Source: Strongylocentrotus droebachiensis (taxonomy: Eukaryota; Echinodermata; Echinoidea; Camarodonta; Strongylocentrotidae). From it: a stretch of 64,000 nt of DNA. Positions 35,444 to 47,304 of this stretch are shown piece after piece. Under the pieces are notes generated by a model that saw only the letters and a program-made list of their open reading frames with translations, was not told the origin of the DNA and made no database searches. Position numbers and translations under genes: made by a program. The number at the start of each line of letters is the position of its first letter. Within the stretch, counting starts at the first letter, position 1. The DNA lies in NCBI GenBank assembly GCA_035222895.1, contig JAVYIG010009903.1, positions 1-64,000 of the forward strand, given 5' to 3'.

Positions 35444-38400
35444 TAAAACTTTGTCTTCTTTAATCATAGCATACACAACTCCCGATGGTAAATAAATAAA
35501 CATGAACCGGGCAAACAGGAGATACGCCACAGCATAATGAATAGCCACACTAATTATTTCCGTTATGAAAATCATATAAGTCATTATGTTTGGAGGAATT
35601 TAAATAGATTCGAACTTAGTCAGGCGCGGATCTACGGGGGGGGTTTAGGGGGTTTAAACCCCCCCCCTTGGGCGGCCCAAAAAAAAAAAAAAAAAAAAAA
35701 AAAAAGGGAAAAAAAAGAGAAAAAAAAGAAAAAAAGAAAGAAAAAAGAACGCACGCTGGAGAGAAACCCTTTCAAGTGCAAATATTGTGAGAAGATATTC
35801 AACTCATCTGGTAACTTAACCAAACACATGATAACTCTGGATATAACTGTGTATTTAACTGTTACTTGATTTAAAAAGACGTTATCATGCACTGCTTTTT
35901 ATGGTCTCCATTGTGTTAATAGATGCCAGGAAAACATCACTTACGGGGTTCAAATAAACACCCCCAAAAAAATCGGCTCGCCGCTTCGCGGCTCGTGGAC
36001 GATGCTCCGCATCGTCATTATTTTATTTAACTGTTACTTGATTTAAAAAGACGTTATCATGCACTGCTTTTTATGGTCTCCATTGTGTTAATAGATGCCA
36101 GGAAAACATCACTTACGGGGTTCAAATAAACACCCACAAAAAATCGGCTCGCCGCTTCGCGGCTCGTGGACGATGCTCCGCATCGTCATTATTTTGGTCA
36201 AACCCCCCCCTTAGCAAAAAGCTAGATCCGCCCCTGTTAGTTGAATGCATGAAATAACATATCATTACTTTAATATCTGACTTACGATCGAAAAAATTTC
36301 ACTGAAAGATAAACCTAATGCAATTTCAAAACGTCTTGTCCGTCAATTAGTAAAATTACAATGACGTACAATCCGAACATGGTTTATCGAAAGTCGATCT
36401 TAATTTGCGATCATAATTGTTTTTGATTATACAATCATTGCAACAGAATAACTACCAGGACTGGACCGTTCCTAATGAAGACGGACCATCGAAAGGTGGT
36501 CTTGGGCCTAGACTGGTCCATGAAGACCCCTCCTTAGCCCCTCCCCATGACGATCCCGGTCTGAAGAAGGGACTGGGTTACGGTCTCGATGAGGAAATCG
36601 AGGTCGACGTCAGGGAAATGGTACGAAAATACGAAGATCACGACCTTGGAGAGTTCGCAGATGGTCCGGAGAGACAAGTTCCAGCGATCAAACCCAACAT
36701 CAAGACAGATCAAGTAGTAAGCAGACCTACCTGTATTTTTAATCTACACACCAAAATTAAGTTATAAATTTATAAATTTAATTATTATTGTGCGAACCAC
36801 ACCTAACAAGCATTGCTTTCAAGTAGGTTCGTTTTTGTGTTTTTTTTTCATTTCCTGTAACCAAATCATTTTGCATTGCAATGACTAAAAAACAATGTCA
36901 AAGATATTGCAATGCTCATTTCTGTTATATCATTGCCTTTAATGTCTGTCATTATTTATATTATGTGAAAAGAAATGACAAATAAATTCGCTCTGTATAG
37001 AGCGACCACTACTACTACTACACCACTAAACTGTACCCCCAAAATCGTAGAAAACAGTGGTACGTACAAGCCCGTCAGAGTTCTGAAACTTCTGATATGC
37101 CTATAGGCCACTTGTCTAATGATAATAAGAATAATTTTGTTTACCCAGGATGCCTGGTCAGCACCACTGCTCCTGATGGCCCTGCGATTATTATTACCCC
37201 CCGGGGGTTACAAAGATCCTAAGTCGAACTTAACACTAAGTTGGACTTTAACATTATAGTGCCATTTGTAGCCTTAGGATAAAATATATTCAAAAGCAAA
37301 AACTCAAGTATTTTAGATTTTTCATAAATTCTATATCAAGAACATGAATTCTCCTTGATATTAGAAAATATGAATTATTTGAATCAACATTTTATGCCTT
37401 TTAAAATAACTTTTACAAAATGTTTTCAAAGATGCTAACGGCTTTCCATAATTGTTAAGTCCAACTTAGAGATAAGTTCAACTTAGGATCTTTGTGAAAC
37501 ACCCCCAGGTCCCCAGCAATTGTCAGGTAGGCCTACCCATTTACACCTAGGTGGGGAGTGGCACATATGGATTAATGTCTTGCCAAAAGAATTTAGTGCC
37601 AGCTGGCTGATATTCGAACCCTCAGTCCTTAGATTGAGAGTCAAGTGAATGAACCACTATATTACCTCGTCACCTCCCCTAAATGGTCCCAATGGTGATA
37701 ATCAAGGGTGTCGATTTGTATCCGTGGTTGGGTGGGATGATAGGTGCCAAAATATTTTCGGCAATGGATCAATTAAAGCAACCAAGAGGTAGAAGCGTGT
37801 GGCAAGTTGCACTCCTCCCCAAGGGCGTAGCCAGGATTTCATTTTAGGGGGGGCGGTAGTGAGCACGCGAAGCTAGGGGGTAGGGTGCAGGGAAGGGGCA
37901 GCTTCCCCCCCCCCTCCCCCGCGAAGCGCGGAAGCTTTGACGTTTCATTAACTTATTAGAGAAAGAAGACGATTCGTTGGACTGTTCTCGACATTTAATC
38001 CTTGTTTGAATCAAGTTCCCCTTCCTCCGCGGAAGTTCTGATGGTTCATTAGATTATTAAAGAAAGAAGGCGATTCGATGTACCATTCTCGACTCTTAAT
38101 CCTTAATGTTTGAACAAGTTCCCCCTTCCTTCGCGCGTAGCGCGGAAGCTCTGAAGTTTCATTAGATTATTAAAGAAAGAAGACGATTCGATGTACCATT
38201 CTCGACTCTTAATCCTTGTCTGAATTCAGTTTCCCCCCTCCCGCGCAAAACGTGGAAGCTTTGAATTAAATTATTAGAGAAAGAAGACGATTCGTTGTAT
38301 CGTGTCCTTGTCTAAGTGCAATTCGCCCCCGCCCTCTAGCGCGAAGCGCGGAAGCTTTGACGTTTCATTTGATTATTACTCTTAACCCACGTCTAAAATC

Positions 38401-41400
38401 TTTTTCGCCCATCCCGCGCCTAGCGCGGAAGCTTTCACGTTTCATTAAATTATAAGAAAAAGAAGATGATTCGTTGTATCGTGTACTTTGACGTTTCATT
38501 TAATTATAACTCTTAATCCTAGTCTGAATTCAGTTGCCCCCCTCCCGCGCAAAGCGCGGAAGCTTTGCCGTTTCACTAAATTATTAGAGAAAGAAGACGA
38601 TTCGTTGTACTGTTTTCTATATTAATCCTTGTCTGAATTCAGTTTCCCCACATGATGTACGTATGGAACGTTCGTTTGCAAATCTTTGCATGCACAGCCC
38701 GAATGGTTGGTAGCATGTAGTCCCGGCAGTGCTTGTCGCAATAGCTTCTGGAAAGGAATTGTATGCTACTGTTAGTGTTAACGGCCACTAATTAGGCCCA
38801 TTAGTGACTATACAAAATATATGCTCTTCCTGGTTACTTGGGAATGTGTCAGTTTGAAACAGAAATGGAGAAACGCGAATTTTGTTGAAAATCATGTGAT
38901 ATCACGAACATTTATAAATCACTTGTATGAAATACGCCAGTTACATAGGCCTACATCAGCTTTTCAATAAAACAAAAATAAGTTGTGACATAATATTCGT
39001 TCTCCAAAAATGATTTGTTTTATATTTTTGTTTCAAAGGAAATATCAGGAAATAAAACGAGTACAAAAAATAAAAAATAAAGATACAATGACGTGAATTT
39101 TTAAAAGGGTGAACGGAAGCAACATAACAACTAGTGAACTATCTTATAAGTCATACTAATGTCCGAAAATCTTTCTCCTTGTCTCCGATCTCATCACGAA
39201 TTTGTCACAGAGTTCATCTATTTTTACATTATCCAGGATTGTCTGATGTTGCAGATTGCTACTTTTGCGCTTCGCGCTTAACATTTAGCCCCATTTAGCT
39301 CGTTGCTTTTTAACGCTGCGTCTTTGCATTTGGCGCACTGCATTTCTATGATGCTGTTGATTGAACAAATTGAATAAATTCATCAATTCCTGATGAAGCC
39401 GTATGAGCGAGAATTCAATTTATTCTTGTCTCATATACGGCTGTCTCATTTACCTCGTATATATGTATGTATTATGAAAGTGAGATAACAAAATGTGTAT
39501 ATTGACAGTCATCTTGCGAGTAATAACCATTAGCTACTCTCATCGGGCTCTCATCATACATTTTTCTCTTAATTTTTTTTTGAGGGTGAATTATTGGGGG
39601 GATGATTGTACAGGCCATCCCCCCACCTGAAATATGGGGGGGGGGTATATCCCCCCACCCCCCCCCCCCCGGGATCGACACCCATGGTGATAATGATTCT
39701 TAGTTACTTCGAACGTCTAATTCAATGGGTGGAAAAAAATGTTGTCATTATAGAGGAGTTTGATCTAGTCTATAGATATCCCCCCCCCCCCTTCCGTCGA
39801 AGTGACCCCCAAAGTCAGCGCGATGTCACACTATCTACCCATGCACCAAGGTAATACAAGAAGTACTATAACTGGCAACATAATTATGCAGGGCTTGTAA
39901 GACACCCTTAGAAATTGGAAATAATTCCCTTAAATTCTGTTACGAGTTATAGGCTGAAGAGTTTGCATCACGATTACAAGAAAGGACAATATTTCTTTAC
40001 CGCGTCATTTGGATGGGTTCAGATTCCCTACAAGGTAAAGGTCTCTGACCGCACTGTCCTTCTTTTTATCTCCTGATAAAAGCACAGAATTGCTGATTTA
40101 TTTATTTTACAGGACAATCAATATCACCAAGAATTAGAAGAGAACTTGGGTCCTTCCTTTCACCACGAAGAATCCCACGAAGAACGTCAAGAGGAACAAC
40201 ATGAGAATCCAGCATTCCAACCAGAAGACGACCTTCAAGAACCAGAGTCTTTTCATCACGAAGATCCGCCACTAGGCAACCGCATGTCCCATAATCATAT
40301 CCAACGGCAACACTCCGACGCACTCCCGGCCAAACCCGCCTACGAATTCGACGCCGCGGCTGCTCGCGAGGCTTCTAAATGCCAGTGGTCCGCCGAACGT
40401 CCAGGGGCTCCATCGGTAAACGAGCGGAAGCAACTGCACACCCTGCCAGCGGTTCCTGCCCGAGAGATGACCGCTGCGCGCAGCGACCGCAAAAGCGGCG
40501 GTGACAACCGCTCTCGAAAGGCTTCGCTACCACCTGTTCCCGGCTACAACAGCGGTGACGACATCGCCGCTCAGAAGAAGAAAGCGGCTGCCGAAGGTGC
40601 TGACCGGAGGAGCTGGAAATCGAGGGCGCGGGGAAATGGCATGGTGGATTACGTGGTTTCGAAGACGGGATCGAAAGCGAATCGGACTGTCGTGATTCTA
40701 ATCGCTTCAGGTCTGCTCGCCATTGTCATCGCCATCCTCTTCATGATCATCTATTTCTCAACAGGTATGCAATATTATTCATATAGTCCATATATACTCA
40801 TATGGGAGTATGAGGCGGGGAGGTTAGATGATGTGCAACCACTGACCCCCCCCCCCCCCCCCCCTACGAAATTTGTTTAAATTTCCAAATTCAGATAGAA
40901 AAAATATAAGAAAAATAGCTCTAAGCGGATGACTTTAATGAACGAAGTAACATCTTTTTAACCCAACATTTTCACAAATGCATATGACCTTGTTTTCGTT
41001 TTTTGTGGTTTTGTTTAGTTCAATGTTTTGTTTTTGTTAGTTTTCTAATGTCTTTTGTTAGGTTTATAATGTTTGTTGATAGGTATAATTTGTTTTAACT
41101 TCATTTTCTTTAGATTGTTTACCCCATCCACATTAAGGCTTCAAAATGAATGTTTGAATGGTGCAAAATGAATGAGTTTCGTTGATATTAATACTTTTCA
41201 AACTATCTCTTCTTCTCGTTTCCTTTTTAATACCACAGGAAATAAGCCATTGCCGACAGGTGAGTTTATATCAGTCGTCCTTTAAGCACCTAATTAACCC
41301 GCAGTGGCTACTGAATTATTAATTCCCATATAGGCTTAAAGCTTATCAACACTAGTGTGGCTAGGAGGGATTAGACAGGTGGCTATTTCATCAACTCAGC

Positions 41401-44400
41401 TCTCATATAACACAAGAAATAGAGGATCATGGGGGACCAACAGGCACCGATTGGGGAAGTTTTCTATATAGAGGGAGCAAGTAGCTACAATTAGGACAGT
41501 GGGGCTTTAACACTGGGACAACCAGGTTCCAGTAAGCATTGGGTTAATGTGTATTTGTATCATACAATAAAGGGCGATTTCGTGCAATATGTGTCATAAT
41601 ACTTTTATCAATTTTTTAAAATCCAAAATGAAAGCCCCTTAATTACCAAGACATCAATCTACAATAAGGCCTAACAAAAGATGTTGTGTTGCCCTTTAGG
41701 TGCCAAAACATGAGCCGGTCGTTCGGAAATCTTTTTTTTTTTTCTTTTTTACTTTTTCTCCCTCCCTTTTTGGGCTGATATTTTTCAGTTTGAATGCTTT
41801 AATATTTTTGTTCTCTAAAAACGGTTAAAAAAACAACAATTAAAAAGCCGACCGTAGATTTCAATGAGAACTTTTGGGGGGGGCATAATCCACCTCCAGG
41901 TTTTAAATGTTGTACCGGTGGGAAGGAATTCCTTCGATGCTTTTGTATCACTTGATCCAAAGGCCATCTCAAGATATTTGAGATGAAAGACATAGGCCCG
42001 AAATCACAAAGGGGGTTTGTCGACAGACCTAGGTTTATGTGCGTCATATGACGCGTTGCGATGCGTTTCAGACCAAGGTTCAGACAAACCTTGGTTTGAA
42101 ACGCGTCAAAATGCGTCATTATGACGCACATAAACCTAGGTTTGTCGACAAAACTCCTTTGTGAATTCGGCCCATAGAGTCGTAGAGGTGTTGTACAGGT
42201 GTCGCGGTCAAGTGGATACGTCTTTGGACTGTGGATCACATGATTCACAGTTCGAGTCCCGCCGTGACACTAATGTCCTTTGGCAAGACATTAATCTACA
42301 TAAATTTATACCAAACAGGTGCAATGTTTTACCGGTGCTAGGGATTTTTTTTAAATGATGAATGCGCACACCGAAATCGGTAGCCTAGCAGAGGTGGGGT
42401 AATATTGGAGCACATTGAGCGCCTCACGCTGTGGGTATGCGCTATAAAAATATCCAATATCATTATTACTTTTATTATTATGGATATAGGCCTATCCAAT
42501 ATTATCATTATGGTCTAGCTGTATAAAGTCGTTTGTATGATATAGTTGAGCATTATCTCACATGGTTTGTCATTTAAAATTATATTGAACTATGAATTTT
42601 TCATTTGTCTGTATAAGTTATTAGATTTAGCAAAGTCCGCCTTAAAATGTGAATAGCGTGCTAAGTCTTTGTTATTTTTTCTTCTATTATCTAGTGACAA
42701 TTCAACCAACTGATGCACGACCAACCGATACAGGAGGATCCATAGTCATTGGTATGTATCTATAAGCTGCTACTGGCAGAATGGTTTTTTATACATTATA
42801 TGTTAGACAACAGAAATAATTATATTAAACAGTATAAATAAATTAAGTAAAACAGGACATTTTCTGATCTGTTGTGCGAATTTGGAAAAAATCCATCTCT
42901 GTGTGTCAATCCAGCGCCTATGTAAAGTTTACATTCGCATGTCTGTTATTCATTTTTCGTTGATATTTGATTTAATTGTTGCTTTAAAATGTATAGTCTA
43001 GGCCTATAAATTCGTTACGGACAATTCAAACTGGACGAAAATTTCCTAAAATATAACTTTCTTCGTTATTGACGACGGAATAGATTTTTTTAAATACATT
43101 AAAGAGTTGCCAATAGTTATGTTTGATTGATCGCAACTTAAAAAATGCCTAACTTTGTTATTTTCAATCGGATTTTGCTCAAACTTTCACTGACCTGTTC
43201 CTCTCATTTTCTGCTTCTATCAAAACCAAATTAATATCAGGTGGACTTCACCTTTAATTACAAAAAGAAAATAAATATCTTTGATTCATTCCTATATTTC
43301 TTTTCCTTTTTGTTTTCAGTTGGAGTAAATTTAGATGCAACCGTTCGTCTGTCGAACCGGGCTTTCATCCCTCAGTATAATAACGATCTGTCACCTCAAT
43401 ACAAATCACTGGCTGACAATTTCACCAACTCGGTAATAAAACAAGATTTAAGATATTTTTGTTAATATAATCACTGGGTGACAATTTCACCAACTCGGTA
43501 ATAAAACAAGATTTAAGATATTTTCGTTAATATAATCACTGGGTGACAATTTCACCAACTCGGTAATAAAACAAGATTTAAGATATTTTCGTTAATATAA
43601 TCACTAGGTGACAATTTCACCAACTCGGTAATAAAACAAGATTTAAGATATTTTCGTTAATATAACCACTGGGTGACAATTTCACCAACTCGGTAATAAA
43701 ACAAGATTTAAGATATTTTCGTTAATATATATGTTCGGTCCTTGTCATTTATGCTGCATTTTGTAGGTACGATGCCTTACACTTTCAGGGCCGCCCCGTC
43801 TTATAAAGAGTTGCGATTGATCCGGATCAATCACAAGTCCTACAATCAATCGCTTATGTGTATAGTTGAAATTTTGTAGGAACGATGCCTTATACCGGGC
43901 CGTCCCGTCTTATAAAGAGTTGTGATTGATCCCGAAGCAATCGCAAGTCCTACAATCAATCGCAAGTTTGCAGTCTCCTATCTCTTAGGTGCATAGTTGA
44001 GATTGATATTAATCACAAATAAGTTGCGATTAATCACAACTATTTATAAGACGAGGCCCAGGACTGTGAAAATGACAGCAGCCCTGCTATCGATACGTTG
44101 TGTGTGGGTTTCCTTGTGCTTGTGTGCGTGCGGGTGTGCGTGTGTGTACGTGTGTGTTTCAAATTTGTCGGACAACATTAATAAGCCTACATAACATGTA
44201 GCATGGTGGCGCCATATTTATTTAGAGTTTATGACTATTAATCGTTAAAGGGATCCGGTAACTTTGTCTCAGATTCTGAAACAAAATTCTGGGTTTAGCT
44301 CATGCTGCAATGATACCTTTAGATCAGTCAGGAACCCCATGCCTTTTACAAGCCGTTCGCCTGTCTGATTATCAAGATATTTATGATTGGAAATTGAACC

Positions 44401-46665
44401 AAATTTTGTGTTTTCCTAACGGTTTTCCTAACACTATCAGTGGAGGAAACGAGTATGGTAAAACCGATCACTCAAAGATGTTTACTTTTTTGAGGCACTT
44501 CTTGATCATTTTGAAGCGCGATTTTTTTTTTAGGGCTTTAATATTACACCATATCACAGACATTGATAACAGGTAGACCCGTGCATCTCAGATTTAACAT
44601 TGTTAAACGATGACTTTAAGTTGTAGGTGCCTTTCTTTCTTTCTATATTCTTTCTACATAATTCTCATTCAACTACCTATCGGACAATCTTTCATTTCCC
44701 CCTTTTGTTTTCTTTTCAAGATGGACGACGTTTTCTATGGAAGCAATCTCGGTGACGTATATAACGGCACACACGTCAATGGATTTAGGTTTGTGTAAAA
44801 TAAAAGCATTTGAGATTGTTTTTTAGTGTGACTTGTGTATATATTTATTCATTTATATATGCTGTCATTTATGGAGACAATTTTGCAGTACTTTCAAAGC
44901 GAAATAAAGAAAATTACGAAACAGCCGAATGAAAGTTACGCTCAAGATACTTCATGGGATGTTTGAGCATTGATTGGCATTAAGCGAGGTTCTGCTTCTA
45001 AACATCAGCAATATTATCACGCCATCCTTTTCCTACCTTTAACTTCATTCAAAATTCTTTCGACATGTCGGGCGATATAATACACCCTTTAGCATGTCGA
45101 TAAAAGTTATACTTCTTAAAGTTGACAATAAGTATCTCGTGTTAACTAGTGATTAAGAACAGTAATAATGATAATATTTCGTTCTTGTATAGCGCAAATC
45201 ACATTATAATATAACTTCCCTATGAGCTTCCAAAAAGCTTAGAAAAATACCAACCCGCCTATAGCTCCAGTAGCCTGATTCTGTATCAGATACGTGTAGA
45301 TTCAAGATTCAAGATTATTTTATTGGTCCATGCATGCAAACATTACATAGAAATTTTGCTTCCAATGGCTTTTTTGACAGTGAAAATACATATGATAGAA
45401 AATACAATATAACATTTAACAATAGAAAACTATGTACATACATTATGGATAATAATTTATAGTGTACATGTCCCCCTCAATTTCCTATTGCCTACATTTA
45501 ACATGCGTCATAAATTAAAATGTCTCATAATATAATATAGTATTTCTCGTCAGCTCCCCCCCCCCCCCATGCATCCGCTAGCTCCCGATCCACAGATGGT
45601 TTTGGATTTTGCAAAAAATAATAGGAATAAATACATTTACATTCATATTTCATAATTAAAAATGCGAGATTAATTACGGCAACACTTCTACAGTAAAATG
45701 AACTCTTAACGATTGAAGAAATCAAGTTAAAAATTTACCGGCACAATCGTATGAATAACATGCGTCATAAATTAAAATGTCTCATAATATGATATTTTAT
45801 TAAAATGTCTCCTAATATAATATTTCCCGTCAGCTACCCCCCCCCCCCCCCCCCCATCCGCTAGCTCCCGATCCACATATGGTTTTGGATCTGGCAGAAA
45901 ATAAAAGGAATAAATACATTTACATTCATATTTCATAATTATAATGCGAGATAAAATTACGGCAACACTTCTACAGTAAAATGAACTCTTAACGATTGAA
46001 GAAATCAAGTTAACAATTTACCGGCACAATCGTATGAATAACATGCATAAATTAAAGTGTCTCATAATATTATATTTCATTTCCCGTCAGCTCCCCCCCC
46101 CCCCCACCCCCCACCCCCCCCCCCCCCATCCGCTAGCTCCCGATCCACAGTCTCCAGCTATCCATTTAATTGCACTTCAATAGCAGCTATTGAAGTGCAA
46201 TTAAACGGACAGCTTTCGAAATCAACAATAACAATTTCAAATCTAGTAGGAAATATATGATTATGAGGATATGTATATCTGACTGTTAACACGATTTAAA
46301 CTTTGTTATTTCTTACCAAATGTTTTCTCTAGCTCTGGCAGCGTCATCGTGGACTTCGTGATCCGACTACTTTCCCCACCCATGACCGCCCCTGGAGACA
46401 TGACCACGCCGACAGGGTCCATCGAAGACCGACTCAAGAAGGTCGAGGAGGACGTGCAAGCTGCAGTCGAAGCCGTCATTGAAGACGCCGCCGATGATGG
46501 CGGCCTGGACGAACTCGGTGTCGATGCGACATCATTCGTTGTGACCGATGGTATTTATTCTTTTTTTCCCATGTCAGAGTTTCGACATCTGGAAAACCTA
46601 CCCCCCCCCCCCCTTTCTGTCTGTCTTTCTGTCTCTCTCTCTCTTTCTCTATCTCTCTATGTCTG

Positions 46666-46714
<49 letters not shown>

Positions 46715-47251
46715 TTATACATTCAATCATACATTCAAACCTGGTTTAATGATCACCTGTCTACAAAGACCACCTTTTTCGTTTCCCTTGAAAATGGTTT
46801 ATCATTGAAACATGTACTAAAGGAACCGGTTTACAGAAAGTCGACGTGTCTACAAAAACTTCTTTGTGTGTACGCGTATCCCTTGTGTGGTCGCTATAGA
46901 CAGGTTTGACTGTAGTAATTATACACGTGTATATAATTATATATTCCCTCTCTTTCTCCCTTTTTCTTTCTTCTCCATGCATTTAATATGTTTCTCCCCT
47001 CTCACGCGCACGCGCATATCCACACAAGTTATCTGTCATTTTCGAATAGTTTAATGTATAGTTTTTGTGATGACCTTTATTAGCTTGATCTCTTTCTCTC
47101 TATTTTTCTCTATTTCTATCCCTTCATCATTGTTCATTGGAATATTTGCCTCTTTTCGTATCTCGGAGTCTATTTGACAGAATTATTCATTCAAGTTGAA
47201 ATACACAGCATACATTTCTCTCTATACCGCACCCACCCATCTCATACGCTT

Positions 47252-47304
<53 letters not shown>

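Larger units (their letters stand above)
35621..36236. mobile_element. TIR element CAGGCGCGGATCTACG with 5-base target duplication
   Basis: The left end CAGGCGCGGATCTACGGGGG and the right end AGCTAGATCCGCCCCTG are imperfect inverted termini. TTAGT lies directly outside both. The interior holds poly-C, poly-A, a zinc-finger fragment and a 172-base tandem duplication. No transposase. Similar GGATCCAGG termini are scattered at 33006, 55563 and near 63160, so this is a dispersed family. It lies in intron 1 of the lectin gene. Confidence 0.65.
36717..40112 (+). other. Lectin gene intron 2: repeats only, no exon seen
   Basis: It contains a MITE (37203-37506), a tRNA-SINE (37515-37680), a Pro/Cys-poor minisatellite (37905-38650), poly-C/G runs near 39640-39672 and 39780-39790, and AT-rich sequence. 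I found no additional exon. Confidence 0.4.
44789..46332 (+). other. Lectin gene intron 7: repeats, no exon seen
   Basis: It has AT-rich sequence, a possible repeat at 45300-45440 and the tandem 260-base repeat (45500-46140). No exon was recognised. Confidence 0.4.

Noticed and set aside
43406-43730. CRISPR-like array of five 65-base repeats
   Set aside because: The units are contiguous with no variable spacers, and the setting is a eukaryotic intron.
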